DNA of 64,000 nt from Acidovorax sp. FJL06 (GCF_003852545.1 NZ_QAJR01000029.1:124001-188000), one strand, 5' to 3'; shown: positions 43,296 through 52,515, counted from the stretch's first letter. Numbers and translations are program-made. Notes: a model not told the origin generated them from the letters alone.

Positions 43296-44408
43296 TTACC
43301 CCTGGCGCTGCGCCCGCGAGTAGCCGTGCACGGCCTCGACCAGCGCGGCCACATGCTCGGGCGGGGTGAACTGGCTGATGCCGTGGCCCAGGTTGAAGAT
43401 GTGCGTGGGGCCGGTGGTGGTCTTGTCGGTGTGGGGCGTGCCAAAGCTGTCGAGCACGTGGCGCACCTGTTGTTCGATCTGCGCGGGGGGCGCAAACAGC
43501 ACGTTGGGGTCGATGTTGCCCTGCAGCGCCTTGCCGGGGCCGCCCACGGCGCCGCCGACGATGGCGCGCGCCTGGCCCAGGTTGGCCGTCCAGTCCAGGC
43601 CCAGCACTTCGCAGTCCAGGTCCTTCATGTCCGGCAGCCAGATGCCGCCACCCTTGGTGAAAACGATGCGCGGCACGTCGGTGCCGTCCACGCCGGTGCG
43701 CTTCAATTGGGCCAGCACCCGCTTGGTGTAGGCCAGGCTGAATTCCTGGAACGCGCCATCGGCCAGCACGCCGCCCCAGCTGTCAAAAACCATCACGGCC
43801 TGGGCGCCCGCGTCGATCTGGGCGTTGAGGTAAGCCGCCACGCTGTCGGCGTTGATGGCCAGGATGCGGTGCATCAGGTCGGGGCGGGCGTACATCAGGC
43901 TCTTGACCAGGCGGTAGTCGTCGCTGCCCTTGCCTTCGACCATGTAGCAGGCCAGCGTCCAGGGGCTGCCCGAGAAGCCGATAAGGGGCACCCGGCCATT
44001 GAGCGCCTTGCGGATGCTGGTCACCGCATCGAACACGTAGCGCAGCTTGTCCATGTCGGGCACGGCCAGTTCGGCCACGGCGGCTTCGTCGCGCACCACT
44101 TTGGCAAAACGCGGGCCTTCGCCCTCGGCAAACGACAGGCCCAGGCCCATCGCGTCGGGTACGGTGAGGATGTCGCTGAACAGAATGGCCGCATCGAGCG
44201 GGAAACGCTCCAGCGGCTGCAGCGTGACCTCGGTGGCGTAGTCCACATTGGTGGCCAGCCCCATGAAGCTGCCCGCCTGGGCGCGCGTGGCCTTGTATTC
44301 AGGCAGGTAGCGGCCCGCCTGGCGCATCAGCCACAGGGGGGTGTAGTCGGTGGCCTGGCGGCGGCAGGCACGCAGGCAGGTGTCGTTGGCAAGGGGGGCG
44401 AAGGTCAT
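43296..44408 (-). CDS. hemE: Uroporphyrinogen decarboxylase
   Basis: A 370-residue heme-biosynthesis enzyme, converting uroporphyrinogen III to coproporphyrinogen III in the cytosol. Family signatures: [19 protein letters not shown] with the active-site arginines, the catalytic Asp in [32 protein letters not shown], and [15 protein letters not shown] at the end. Length is normal (about 355-370). ATG at 44408 starts before the conserved N-terminus. Adjacent to priA, an order also seen in other betaproteobacteria. Confidence 0.97.
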   Translation of the reverse strand: MTFAPLANDTCLRACRRQATDYTPLWLMRQAGRYLPEYKATRAQAGSFMGLATNVDYATEVTLQPLERFPLDAAILFSDILTVPDAMGLGLSFAEGEGPRFAKVVRDEAAVAELAVPDMDKLRYVFDAVTSIRKALNGRVPLIGFSGSPWTLACYMVEGKGSDDYRLVKSLMYARPDLMHRILAINADSVAAYLNAQIDAGAQAVMVFDSWGGVLADGAFQEFSLAYTKRVLAQLKRTGVDGTDVPRIVFTKGGGIWLPDMKDLDCEVLGLDWTANLGQARAIVGGAVGGPGKALQGNIDPNVLFAPPAQIEQQVRHVLDSFGTPHTDKTTTGPTHIFNLGHGISQFTPPEHVAALVEAVHGYSRAQRQG

Positions 44409-44481
44409 TGCGCGATTGTCGCAGGCCGACCGCCAGCCTCGGCACCCGGCTTGGCGGCAGCAATTGACGCGCATCAAGCCA

Positions 44482-44559
44482 GTGCACCTGCGGAACCGGC
44501 TTTGCTGGGCCGCCAGGTGTGTCCCCCTTCGGGCGAAGCGGCGCAGCCGCTCAGGGGGG
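44482..44559 (-). repeat. Dispersed 3'-end hairpin element, copy R4 (short form)
   Basis: On the minus strand it begins two bases after the MFS stop: CCCCCCTGAGCGGC-TGC-GCCGC then CGCCCGAAGGGGGAC. The tail AGCAAAGCCGG matches R8 rather than the long-form copies. Confidence 0.75.
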
Positions 44560-44561
44560 CT

Positions 44562-46142
44562 TCATCTTTCCGCGATGTAGTGCGACATCCGCACGACTTC
44601 GCCGGGCGCCAAGAACGCCCGCACTTCGGTCTCCAGCGCCTGGTCGGCCATGGTGGCGCGGGCGCGCTGGTGCAGGTAGTCGGCCCAGGATTCGACGATG
44701 AAGCGCTCCACGTAGCGCGAGGGCTCGCCCAGGTCTTTGTAGATGCGCCAGAAGGTGGCGCCGTCGCGGCGGCGCGGGGCCTTCATGCGGCTGATGGTGT
44801 CGAGGAACGCGGCGTCGGTGCCGGGCGCGATGCGGTAGCCCACCTCCACCGCCACGGGGCCGGCCTCGGGCAGGGGCTCGGCCTCGATGAAAAGCTCGTC
44901 CCAGGGCGTGGCCTGCGTCACCTCGTGCAGCGCGCCCATGCGCAGCGGCATGGGGCGCGCCAGCAGCAGGCCCACGCCCATGAGCGCGGCGGCCACGCAC
45001 AGCGTGGGCGTGAGGCCCAGGAGGTCCGACGCCGCGCCCCAGAACGCCGAGCCCATCGCAAACGCGCCCAGCGCCGCCACCATGTGCATGGCCACCGCGC
45101 GCGAGCGCACCCACTGCGGCGCGCTGGCCTGCGTGGCGGTGTTGAAGGTGGACATGGCCGACATCCAGGCCGCGCCCGCAAACAGCATGGCGATGTAGAC
45201 CACCCCCGTAATCTTGGTGAGGGCCGCCACCAGCATGGCCGCGCCGAACACGACGCCGCCCGTGCCCACGATGGCCTCCATGCCAAAGCGTGCGCGCAGC
45301 CGCCCCAGCACCAGGCCCACGGCCACGGCCCCCGTGCCCAGGCAGCCCATCAGCAGGCCAAAGCCCGGGGCGCCCGTGCCCAGGCGCTGGGCAATCACGG
45401 GCAGCAGCGCCCACAGCGCCGAGCCCGCCGCGCTGAAGGCCATCACCCGCACCAACTGCGCCAGGATCATGCGCGAGTGCCAGGCAAAACGCAGGCCGCT
45501 CAGGGTGCCGCCCCACAGGCGCTCGGCGGGCAACTTGGAGGGCGGGTGCGCCTTGGGCGGCCAGCGGCGGATGGACTCCCACATCACCAGCGTGGTGGTC
45601 ACCGTGACGGCAAACACCCAGCCCGCGCCCAGTTGGGCAAAGATCAGCCCGGCCAGCGTGGGGCCCACGGCGCGCGCGGCGTTGTAGGCAATGCTCACGG
45701 CGGTGATGGCCTGGGGCCATTCATCGCGCGGCACGGGGTCGATGACCGACGAGTTCCACGCGGGCGTGAGCACGGCCGTGCAGCAGCCGCAGATGAACAC
45801 CAGGAACAGCACCGCCGCCGGTCCACCCCAGCCAGAGAGCACCAGCAAGGTGAGCAGCGCGCTGGACCCCACCTGCGCCAGCAGCGCACCCGAGACCAGG
45901 CGGCGCCGGTCGGTGGTGTCGGCCAGCACCCCGGCGGGCAGCGCCAGCAAAAACATGGGCATGAACACGGCGGTCTGCACCAGCGCGGCCAGGAACGACG
46001 AGCCCGTGAGCTCCACCATGAGCCAGGCGGCCGCCATGGTCTGCATGCCGTTGCCCACAAAAAAGACCCCGCCACAAATCCACAGGCCCCGGAACGCGGG
46101 TTGGCGCAAGGGGCTCCACAAAGAGGTTGAGGGCTGGGACAT
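44562..46142 (-). CDS. MFS transporter with C-terminal effector-like domain
   Basis: A 526-residue major facilitator of the EntS/MFS_3 type. About 12 helices fill residues 1-420 (LWSPLRQPAFRGLWICGGVFFVGNGMQTMAAAW; the loop 2 motif ADTTDRRRLV). The last 95 residues form a soluble alpha/beta domain (VAVEVGYRIAPGTDAAFLDTISRM ... GEPSRYVERFIVESWADYLHQRAR) that resembles a monooxygenase-fold effector seen in this family. Substrate unknown. The stop sits at the edge of repeat R4. It is 133 bp from the MarR gene on the same strand, so MarR may control it. Confidence 0.88.
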   Translation of the reverse strand: MSQPSTSLWSPLRQPAFRGLWICGGVFFVGNGMQTMAAAWLMVELTGSSFLAALVQTAVFMPMFLLALPAGVLADTTDRRRLVSGALLAQVGSSALLTLLVLSGWGGPAAVLFLVFICGCCTAVLTPAWNSSVIDPVPRDEWPQAITAVSIAYNAARAVGPTLAGLIFAQLGAGWVFAVTVTTTLVMWESIRRWPPKAHPPSKLPAERLWGGTLSGLRFAWHSRMILAQLVRVMAFSAAGSALWALLPVIAQRLGTGAPGFGLLMGCLGTGAVAVGLVLGRLRARFGMEAIVGTGGVVFGAAMLVAALTKITGVVYIAMLFAGAAWMSAMSTFNTATQASAPQWVRSRAVAMHMVAALGAFAMGSAFWGAASDLLGLTPTLCVAAALMGVGLLLARPMPLRMGALHEVTQATPWDELFIEAEPLPEAGPVAVEVGYRIAPGTDAAFLDTISRMKAPRRRDGATFWRIYKDLGEPSRYVERFIVESWADYLHQRARATMADQALETEVRAFLAPGEVVRMSHYIAER

Positions 46143-46275
46143 GGAGGGTTGGGCGATGGGGGCGTAGGTCGTGGTCGGACGGGGGAGCGCGGGTTTGCCC
46201 CTGGGCGGGTGGCCCAGGGCAGGTTTGAGGATATCGCCGGATGGCCGCTTTGGGTGTGGCGCGCCGCGATGTCCC

Positions 46276-46806
46276 TCAATCCACGTGCCGCCCGCCCCGC
46301 AGCCGGTAGGTGCGCGGCACATCGGTGCGGGTGGCGACCAGCGCCTCGGCGCGCTGCTGCATGCCGGTGAGCGCCTGGTCCAGGGCCTGCACCGCCTGCG
46401 CATCCAGCCCGGCCAGCAGCTCCTGGTTGAGCGCCTTCACCTGTGGGAACAGGCCGTCGTGCACCGCCTGGCCTGCGGGCGTGAGTGACAGCACGGCCTG
46501 GCGCCGGTCGCCGGGCATGGCGTCGCGCGTGAGCAGCTTCTTGGCCAGCAGCGAGGTGATGGCGCGCGAGGTGCGCGCGCGGTCCAGGCCCAGGCGCAGC
46601 GCCAGCTCGGCCGGGGGCATGCCGGGGTGCTGGGCCAGCACCATGAGCAGGCCCCACTCGCGCCGGGTGATGCCGTAGCCGCCCTCGCACAGCCGCACCA
46701 CCAGGCTGCCCGCCACCGCCAGCAGGCGGTTCAGGCGGTACATCAGCAAGTCGTTGGCGGCCTGCGGGTGGGTCAGGCGGTGGCCGGGCGGGGCAGGCGC
46801 AGGCAT
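46276..46806 (-). CDS. MarR family regulator
   Basis: A 176-residue MarR protein with the winged helix around residues 50-115: GYGITRREWGLLMVLAQHPGMPPAELALRLGLDRARTSRAITSLLAKKLLTRDAMPGDRRQAVLSLTPAG in outline, including the wing D-R-R-Q. ATG at 46806 is preferred to the TTG at 46824. A palindrome AATTGAT-TAG-ATCAATT lies 20 bp upstream and is shared with the divergent Bug receptor gene. So it likely controls itself, the receptor and sulfatase genes on the other side, and perhaps the MFS gene. Confidence 0.9.
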   Translation of the reverse strand: MPAPAPPGHRLTHPQAANDLLMYRLNRLLAVAGSLVVRLCEGGYGITRREWGLLMVLAQHPGMPPAELALRLGLDRARTSRAITSLLAKKLLTRDAMPGDRRQAVLSLTPAGQAVHDGLFPQVKALNQELLAGLDAQAVQALDQALTGMQQRAEALVATRTDVPRTYRLRGGRHVD

Positions 46807-46825
46807 CAGGGTATTTCCGGGCAAG

Positions 46826-46845
46826 AATTGATTAGATCAATTGAT
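46826..46845. promoter_or_regulatory. Putative MarR operator
   Basis: AATTGAT-TAG-ATCAATT (46826-46842) with a second overlapping palindrome ATCAATTGAT (46836-46845). It is centred in the 117-bp gap between the MarR and Bug receptor genes. Confidence 0.7.
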
Positions 46846-46923
46846 TGTGTGGCCAATACAGTGCGGCCTTCAACCTGCGCGCACCCCCGGCGTGCCCACC
46901 ACCGATCCAGGAGACCCCCGACC

Positions 46924-47892
46924 ATGTGGAAACCCCTTGCCACCTCCGTGCTGACCGCCACGCTGGCCCTGTGCGCTACCCTGGCCCAGGCGCAGCCGCA
47001 GACCCAGGACGTGCCGCTGCGCATCGTGGTGGGCTATGCCCCCGGCGGCGCCACCGACCGCGTGGCCCGCATCGTGGCCGACAAGCTCGGCACCAAGCTC
47101 GGCACGCCCGTGATCGTGGAGAACAAGACCGGCGCGGGCGGCCGCCTCTCGGCCCAGGCCGTGAAGGCCGCGCCCGCCAACCAGCCCACGCTGCTGCTGG
47201 CCAACCCGGCCGTGATGCTGGTGGCGCCCCTGGTGTTCCCGGATGCGGGCTACGACCCCGAGCGCGACTTCCGCCCCGTGAGCCATGTGAACAACTACGA
47301 GTTCGGCGTGGCCGTCTCGACCGCTGTGCCCGTGAAGGAACTGCCGCACCTCATGGCCTGGCTGCGTGCCAACCCCGACAAGGCCAACTTCGGTGTGCCC
47401 GCCACGGGCAGCCTGCCGCATTTCTTCGGCCTGATGGTGGGCGACGCCGCCAAGGTGCGCGCCGAGGTGGTGGGCTACCGGGGCTCGGCGCCGTTGCTCA
47501 ACGACCTGCTGGGCGGCCAGGTGCCCGTGGCGTTCGACACGTTTGACACCCTGCTGCCCCAGCACGAATCCGGCAAGATCCGCATCCTGGCGGTGTCGAG
47601 CGCCAAGCGCAGCCCGCTGGACGGAAAGATCCCCACCTTCAAGGAAAGCGGCATGGACCTGGCCGCCACGGGCTGGAACACCTTCTTTGCCCCCATGGGC
47701 ATGCCCAAGGCCCAGGCCGAGCGCCTGGCCGGGCTGATCCACGAGGTGATGAAGGACCCGGACACCCAGCGCAAGTTCGAGGCCGCCAAGATGGAGCCCG
47801 TGGTGGCGACGATGGCGCAGACGGAAGCGATGCTCAAGGCCTACCGCGCGCAGTGGGCGCCGGTGGTGCAGCGCTCGGGTTTCAAGCCTTGA
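46924..47892 (+). CDS. Bug-type tripartite tricarboxylate binding protein
   Basis: A 322-residue periplasmic receptor. Signal peptide MWKPLATSVLTATLALCATLAQA; then the Bug signatures PLRIVVGYAPGGATDRVARIVADKLGTKLG, VIVENKTGAGG and ...GYRGSAPLLNDLLGGQVPVAFDT. These receptors occur in huge numbers in Comamonadaceae and Bordetella, mostly without transporter genes beside them. It precedes a sulfatase gene and follows a MarR operator, so its ligand could be a sulfate ester or organic acid used with that enzyme. That is inferred from context. Confidence 0.92.
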   Translation: MWKPLATSVLTATLALCATLAQAQPQTQDVPLRIVVGYAPGGATDRVARIVADKLGTKLGTPVIVENKTGAGGRLSAQAVKAAPANQPTLLLANPAVMLVAPLVFPDAGYDPERDFRPVSHVNNYEFGVAVSTAVPVKELPHLMAWLRANPDKANFGVPATGSLPHFFGLMVGDAAKVRAEVVGYRGSAPLLNDLLGGQVPVAFDTFDTLLPQHESGKIRILAVSSAKRSPLDGKIPTFKESGMDLAATGWNTFFAPMGMPKAQAERLAGLIHEVMKDPDTQRKFEAAKMEPVVATMAQTEAMLKAYRAQWAPVVQRSGFKP

Positions 47893-47901
47893 CAGGAAGC
47901 A

Positions 47902-47968
47902 CCCCCTGAGCGGCTTGGCCGCTTCCCCCTCGAGGGGGACGGCGGCCTTGCTGCGGGGCGGCCCTTGC
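47902..47968 (+). repeat. Dispersed 3'-end hairpin element, copy R5
   Basis: Starts 9 nt after the Bug stop: CCCCCTGAGCGGC-TTG-GCCGC, then CCCCCTCGAGGGGG and GCGGGGCGGCCCTTGCT. The 3' tail is degenerate after about 47968. Confidence 0.8.
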
Positions 47969-48039
47969 TAGCCGCCCCTCGCAGCGGTCCTGCCCGTCGC
48001 AGAGACCGTGAGCCAAGCCTAGAGACACTGGACTTCGAG

Positions 48040-49374
48040 ATGACCATCAAACCCCGTCCCAACATCATCTTCATCGTCGCCGACGACCTCGGCTATGCCG
48101 ACCTGGGCTGCTACGGCGGGCGCGAGGCGGCCTTTGGCCCGGTGTCGCCCGTGCTCGACGGCCTGGCCGCCAACGGCCTCCAGCTTACGCAGGGCTATTC
48201 CAATTCGCCGGTGTGCTCGCCCACGCGCTTTGCGCTGATGACCGCGCGCTACCAGTACCGCCTGCGCGGCGCGGCCGAAGAGCCCATCAACAGCAAAAGC
48301 CGCGGTAGCACCACGCTCGGCCTGCCGCCCGAGCACCCCACGCTGCCCTCGCTGCTGCGCGCAGCGGGCTACCGCACGGCGCTCATGGGCAAGTGGCACC
48401 TGGGCTACCCACCGGCCTTCGGGCCGCAGCGCTCGGGCTACGAAGAATTTTTCGGCCCCATGTCGGGCGGGGTGGATTACTTCACGCACTGCAGCTCGGG
48501 CGGACAGCACGACCTGTACCTGGGCGAAGAAGAAAAGCAGCAGGACGGCTACCTCACCGACCTCATCACCGACCACGCGCTCGACTATGTGGAGCGCATG
48601 GCGCCGGGCGCGCAGGCCGGCACGCCGTTCTTCTTGAGCCTGCACTACACGGCGCCCCACTGGCCGTGGGAGACGCGCGACGACGAGGCGCTGGCGCAGG
48701 AGGTGAAGACCAACCTGTTCCACCTGCACGGCGGCAACATCGACACCTACCGCCGCATGATCCACCACATGGACGAGGGCATCGGCCGCCTCATGGCCGC
48801 GCTGCAGCGCCACGGCATCGACCGCGACACGCTGGTGGTCTTCACCAGCGACAACGGCGGCGAGCGCTTCTCGGACAGCTGGCCCCTGGTGGGCGGCAAG
48901 ATGGATTTGACCGAAGGCGGCATCCGCGTGCCCTGGATTGCCCACTGGCCTGCCGTGATCGCCCCCGGCGGCGTGAGCGCGCAGACCTGCATGACCATGG
49001 ACTGGTCGGCCACGATGCTCGATGCGGCCGGTGTGCCCGCTGCGCCGGACTACCCGCTGGACGGCCGCTCGCTCATGCCCCTGCTGCGCGATGCCGCCGT
49101 GCACGACGAGCCCGCGTTGTTCTGGCGCATGAACCACCGGGGCCAGCGCGCGATGCGCCAGGGCGACTGGAAGTACCTGCGCGTGGACGGCAACGACTAC
49201 CTCTTCAACCTGGCGCAGGACGAGCGCGAGCGCGCCAACCGCGCGGGCGTGGAGCCGGAACGCCTGCAGGCCCTGCGCGCGGCGTGGGAGGCGTGGAATG
49301 CGTCCATGCCCGCGATCCCGGAGGATGCGACGGTGAGCCTGGGCTATTCGGCCAAGGACATGCCGCAGCGCTGA
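48040..49374 (+). CDS. Sulfatase (arylsulfatase family)
   Basis: A 444-residue type-I sulfatase. N-terminal metal-binding DDLGYADLGCYGG; the Cys-type formylglycine motif CSPTR at 59-63; then ALMGKWHLGYP, HYTAPHWPWE and FTSDNGGERFSDSWPL. Activity needs conversion of Cys59 to formylglycine by a maturase, not encoded in this window. No signal peptide is visible, so it is probably cytoplasmic and acts on an imported sulfate ester. It follows a Bug receptor with 147 bp between, partly repeat R5. The substrate is unknown. Phosphonate hydrolase is a less likely alternative. Confidence 0.9.
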   Translation: MTIKPRPNIIFIVADDLGYADLGCYGGREAAFGPVSPVLDGLAANGLQLTQGYSNSPVCSPTRFALMTARYQYRLRGAAEEPINSKSRGSTTLGLPPEHPTLPSLLRAAGYRTALMGKWHLGYPPAFGPQRSGYEEFFGPMSGGVDYFTHCSSGGQHDLYLGEEEKQQDGYLTDLITDHALDYVERMAPGAQAGTPFFLSLHYTAPHWPWETRDDEALAQEVKTNLFHLHGGNIDTYRRMIHHMDEGIGRLMAALQRHGIDRDTLVVFTSDNGGERFSDSWPLVGGKMDLTEGGIRVPWIAHWPAVIAPGGVSAQTCMTMDWSATMLDAAGVPAAPDYPLDGRSLMPLLRDAAVHDEPALFWRMNHRGQRAMRQGDWKYLRVDGNDYLFNLAQDERERANRAGVEPERLQALRAAWEAWNASMPAIPEDATVSLGYSAKDMPQR

Positions 49375-49488
49375 GAGCGGCTCACAAAGCGCTTCTGGCG
49401 TCGTTGCCGCGTCTTGTCGTACTGCGTCGTACTGCCTGCGACGCAGCGCCTGGCCAGAACCGCTTCGCTGGGTTTTGGTAGCCGCTCT
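49374..49488. repeat. Long imperfect inverted repeat after sulfatase
   Basis: Outer arms AGAGCGGCT / AGCCGCTCT are perfect; inner GCGCTTCTGGCG pairs imperfectly with TGGCCAGAACCGC. Between them is a GTCGTACTGC direct repeat. The stop of the sulfatase overlaps the first arm. It could form a long 3' hairpin or be a degenerate dispersed element different from R1-R8. Confidence 0.6.
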
Positions 49489-49569
49489 GAGGCGGCTGCA
49501 CGTCCGCGTCCCCGGGAGGGCGGGCAAGCCCTGTTGCCCGCCGGCAGGGCTTGCCGCTAGATTGGCGCC

Positions 49570-50535
49570 ATGCCCGCCGCCCCTGTACTGACCCCGCCGC
49601 CCCTGCGCCAGTGGACGACCGATGTGGTCGCGCCGGCCGCGCGCCTGGACTTCTGGGTGGGCGCCATTTGCGAGGCCTTCCTGGAGATGGACTGCAGTTC
49701 GCGCGAGGCGCCGACCTTCGGGGGCGTGCTGCAGAGCCTGCCGCTCGCGGCCCTGTCGGTCAACCAGGTGCGCGCCTCCATGCAGGACGTGTACCGCACG
49801 CCGGCCGGCATCGCGCGCAGCCAGCAGCTGCCGTTCTACCTGATCGGCCAGTCCGAGACCGCGTGGCATCTGCGCCAGGACGGCCAGGTGGCCCACCTGC
49901 GCCCGGGCGATGTGGCGCTGGTGGACTCGGCCCGGCCGTATGAATTGCATTTCCCGGACGGGGTGAACTGTGTGTCGCTGCAGCTGCCGCGTGCCTGGGT
50001 GGGCCAGTGGCTGGCGCAGGCCGAGGCGCGCGGACCCCGTGTGGCCTGGCGCGACCAGGGCTGGGGCCAGAGCCTGGGGGCGCTGGCCGTGCAGCTCGCA
50101 CGCGACCCGGCCTCGGCACAGGCCCTGCCGGGCGCGCTGCTGTCGGACCACCTGGGGGCGCTGCTGGGCGCCGCGCTGGAGCCGCCCCGGGCGCCCGTCC
50201 CTTCTGCGGCGCAGGGGCTGCACGCCCATCTGTGCGGCCTGCTGCGCGCCCGCATCGACCAGCCCGGCGTCTCGGCCCCGGCCCTGGCGCAGGAGGCCGG
50301 TGTCTCCCTGCGCACCCTGCACCGCGCGTTTGCGGCGCAGGGCCAGACCTTTGCGGGCACGCTGCGCCAGATGCGGCTGGTGCGTGCGGGCGAGTTGCTG
50401 CGCCGGCCCCAGTTGACGCACGTGGCGGTGGCCGAGATCGGGCGGCGTTGCGGCTTTGCCGATGCCTCGCACTTCGCGCGGGCCTTTCAGCGCGCCATGG
50501 GCGTGCCGCCCGCGCAGTGGCGGCGCGGCGGCTGA
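49570..50535 (+). CDS. AraC family regulator
   Basis: A 321-residue regulator. N-terminal AraC-binding-like domain (about residues 15-200, with FYLIGQSETAWHLRQDGQVAHLRPGDVALVDSARPYEL) and C-terminal double HTH (about 215-318, with VSAPALAQEAGVSLRTLHRAFAAQGQTFAGTLRQMRL and VAEIGRRCGFADASHFARAFQRAMGVPPAQWR). It resembles FeaR/ligand-responsive catabolic activators. It is followed by an alpha/beta hydrolase gene on the same strand, a probable target. Confidence 0.92.
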   Translation: MPAAPVLTPPPLRQWTTDVVAPAARLDFWVGAICEAFLEMDCSSREAPTFGGVLQSLPLAALSVNQVRASMQDVYRTPAGIARSQQLPFYLIGQSETAWHLRQDGQVAHLRPGDVALVDSARPYELHFPDGVNCVSLQLPRAWVGQWLAQAEARGPRVAWRDQGWGQSLGALAVQLARDPASAQALPGALLSDHLGALLGAALEPPRAPVPSAAQGLHAHLCGLLRARIDQPGVSAPALAQEAGVSLRTLHRAFAAQGQTFAGTLRQMRLVRAGELLRRPQLTHVAVAEIGRRCGFADASHFARAFQRAMGVPPAQWRRGG

Positions 50536-50662
50536 ACCGCTGGCACGCGCAGCACAGCGCTCTGGCACGCCCAGACCATCCTCGCCCAGGTCTTCTTCGT
50601 AAGGTAGCGCCAGGGCCGGGCATGTCGCCCGGCCTGGCAAAAAACTACCGAAGGAGACAAGC

Positions 50663-51391
50663 ATGGCGGATACCTATGTCCTGGTCCATGGCGCCTGGCA
50701 CACCGGCGCCGAGATGGAGGCCACGGCCGGCCACCTGCGCGCACGCGGCCACACCGTGCTGTGCCCCACCCTGGCCGGCAACCGGCCGGGCGACGACCGC
50801 GCGGCCACGGGCCTGGCCGATGCGGTGGATTCGCTTGCGGCCTTCATCGAGGGCCAGGGCCTCACCGACGTGCGCCTGGTGGGCCACAGCTATGGCGGCA
50901 TGGCCATCAGCCACATGCCCGCGCGGCTGCCGGGGCGCATCCGCCGGCTGGTGTACTGGAATGCCTTTGTGCCGCAGCAGGGCGAATGCCTCAATGACCT
51001 GGTGCCGCCGCACTACCGCGCGCTGTTCGACGAGGTCGCGGCGGCCAGCGGCAATGCGGTGATGCTGCCCTACCCGATCTGGCGCGAGGCCTTCATCAAC
51101 GATGCCGACGAGGCCCTGGCGAAAAGCAGCTATGCGCTGCTCAACCCGCACCCCTACCGCACCTTCACCGAGCCGGCGCAACTGCCCGTGCCGCTGGCGG
51201 CGCTGGAGATCGGCAAGAGCTACCTGAATGCGCAGCAGGACACTGCGCTGCCCCACAGCCTGCCCTGGCACCCGCGCCTGTCGGAGCGCCTGGGCCTGTT
51301 CCGCCTGGTGGAATGCCCGGGCAGCCACGAGATCTGCTTTACCGACCCGGCGCTGGCGGCGGCCAGCATCGAGCGGGCGGGGCGGGACTGA
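50663..51391 (+). CDS. Alpha/beta hydrolase (esterase-type)
   Basis: A 242-residue alpha/beta hydrolase. Features: oxyanion region YVLVHGAWHTG, nucleophile elbow GHSYGG with Ser76, and the C-terminal catalytic His in CPGSHEICF. This pattern matches small salicylate-esterase or EstC-like proteins. It has a clear AAGGAGA site 8-13 nt upstream of the ATG. The AraC gene upstream may regulate it. Substrate is not known. Repeat R6 follows 9 nt after the stop. Confidence 0.9.
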   Translation: MADTYVLVHGAWHTGAEMEATAGHLRARGHTVLCPTLAGNRPGDDRAATGLADAVDSLAAFIEGQGLTDVRLVGHSYGGMAISHMPARLPGRIRRLVYWNAFVPQQGECLNDLVPPHYRALFDEVAAASGNAVMLPYPIWREAFINDADEALAKSSYALLNPHPYRTFTEPAQLPVPLAALEIGKSYLNAQQDTALPHSLPWHPRLSERLGLFRLVECPGSHEICFTDPALAAASIERAGRD

Positions 51392-51400
51392 TGTGGAGCA

Positions 51401-51496
51401 CCCCCTGAGGCGCTGCGCGCCTTCCCCCTGGAAGGGGGACGACGCCCTTGCTGCGGGGCGGCCCTTGCTCGGCGTCCCTGGGCTGCGGAGTGCCCG
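51401..51496 (+). repeat. Dispersed 3'-end hairpin element, copy R6
   Basis: CCCCCTGAGGCGC-TGC-GCGCC then CCCCCTGGAAGGGGG and GCGGGGCGGCCCTTGCTC, ending GGCGTCCCTGGG. Starts 9 nt after the hydrolase stop. Confidence 0.82.
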
Positions 51497-51570
51497 TTAC
51501 GGAGGTCGGGGCATGGCAGGCCCCGTGGCTGCGGGATTTTGGTATTTTGGGGCTCTACCGATTGATGGAT

Positions 51571-51600
51571 AAGCGCTACCAGCTATTGATTTAATAGCGT
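51571..51600. repeat. GCTATT/AATAGC element near LysR 3' end
   Basis: AAGCGCTACCA followed by GCTATT - GATTT - AATAGC. It overlaps the stop region of the LysR gene (stop at 51583). Confidence 0.55.
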
Positions 51601-52488
51601 CCCGCTTTTCCCCGCCTCCAGCAGCCGCGTGAGCAGCGGGTGCATCACTTTGCGGGCGCTGTAGATCAGGTGGAACTGCTCCTGCACATCGGGCGTGGTG
51701 CCCACCTGCACCAGGCCGTGGGTGTGCGCCAGGTGCTCGCCCAGCGACACGGGCGCGGGCATCACGCCCATGCCGGTGGCGGCAAAGGTGCTGAGCAGGG
51801 CGCTGTCCTCGAACTCCCCGGCGATGTGCGGGCGGATGCGCTCGCGCTCCAGCCAGTGGTCGATGCGCGCGCGCATGGCCGCGTGGTCGGTGGGCAGCAG
51901 CACGGGCACCACGGCCAGGCTGTGCGGGAAGTCCTGGGCTGCCGCCTCGGCCCACAGTGGCGGCGCGTACCAGGCGATGGCACTCGTGCCCAGCAGTTGG
52001 CTGGTGGTGCGCAGCGCGCGGTTGGGGGGCGCTGCGCGGTCGGCCAGCACCGCGTCGAGCTTGTGCAGCGCCAGTTCGCCCAGCAGCGGCTGGAACTCGC
52101 CCTCGTGGCACAGCAGGCGCAGGTGGGGCTCGTCCAGCACGGGCGTCAGCAGCCGGTGCACGGCCAGCTTGGCGATGCCGTCGGAGATGCCCAGGTTGAG
52201 GCGCAGCGTCTGGCCGGTGGCGGCCTCGCGCACGCGCACGGGCAGCAGCTCGCCCAGCGCAAAGATGTGGTCCGCCTCGTGCAGCGCGGCCACGCCGGCG
52301 TCGGTGAGCACCAGGTTGCGGCCCTCGGTGCGCAGCAGGGCGACGCCCAAGGCTTTCTCCAGCTCGCGCACCTGGGCGCTGATGGTCTGCACGGCCATGT
52401 CCAGCCGCTCGGCGGCGCGCGCGATGCCGCCTTCCTTGGCCACCACCCAGAAGTAGAAAAGATGGCGGTAGTTGAAGGTCTGGCTCAT
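51583..52488 (-). CDS. NhaR-like LysR family regulator
   Basis: A 301-residue LysR-type regulator. The HTH (residues 1-65) reads FNYRHLFYFWVVAKEGGIARAAERLDMAVQTISAQVRELEKALG, the NhaR variant with Tyr/His-rich start. The effector domain follows with LRLNLGISDGIAKLAVHRLL. NhaR in E. coli controls Na+/H+ antiport; here the divergent gene encodes a TerC-family protein, the likely target. An 8-bp-arm palindrome lies between the two starts. ATG at 52488 is chosen as the conserved N-terminus; 52515 would add nine residues. Confidence 0.9.
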   Translation of the reverse strand: MSQTFNYRHLFYFWVVAKEGGIARAAERLDMAVQTISAQVRELEKALGVALLRTEGRNLVLTDAGVAALHEADHIFALGELLPVRVREAATGQTLRLNLGISDGIAKLAVHRLLTPVLDEPHLRLLCHEGEFQPLLGELALHKLDAVLADRAAPPNRALRTTSQLLGTSAIAWYAPPLWAEAAAQDFPHSLAVVPVLLPTDHAAMRARIDHWLERERIRPHIAGEFEDSALLSTFAATGMGVMPAPVSLGEHLAHTHGLVQVGTTPDVQEQFHLIYSARKVMHPLLTRLLEAGKSGTLLNQ

Positions 52489-52515
52489 GGGGGGCTTTCG
52501 AGGGGTGAAATCCAT

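Noticed and set aside
43275-46130. 951-codon plus-strand frame opposite hemE and the MFS gene
   Set aside because: Shadow of two clear minus-strand genes; the product is His/Arg/Gln low-complexity sequence.
48019-50664. 881-codon minus-strand frame across the sulfatase and AraC genes
   Set aside because: It is antisense to two well-supported genes, crosses their intergenic gap, and has Arg/His/Gln-rich composition typical of shadow frames.
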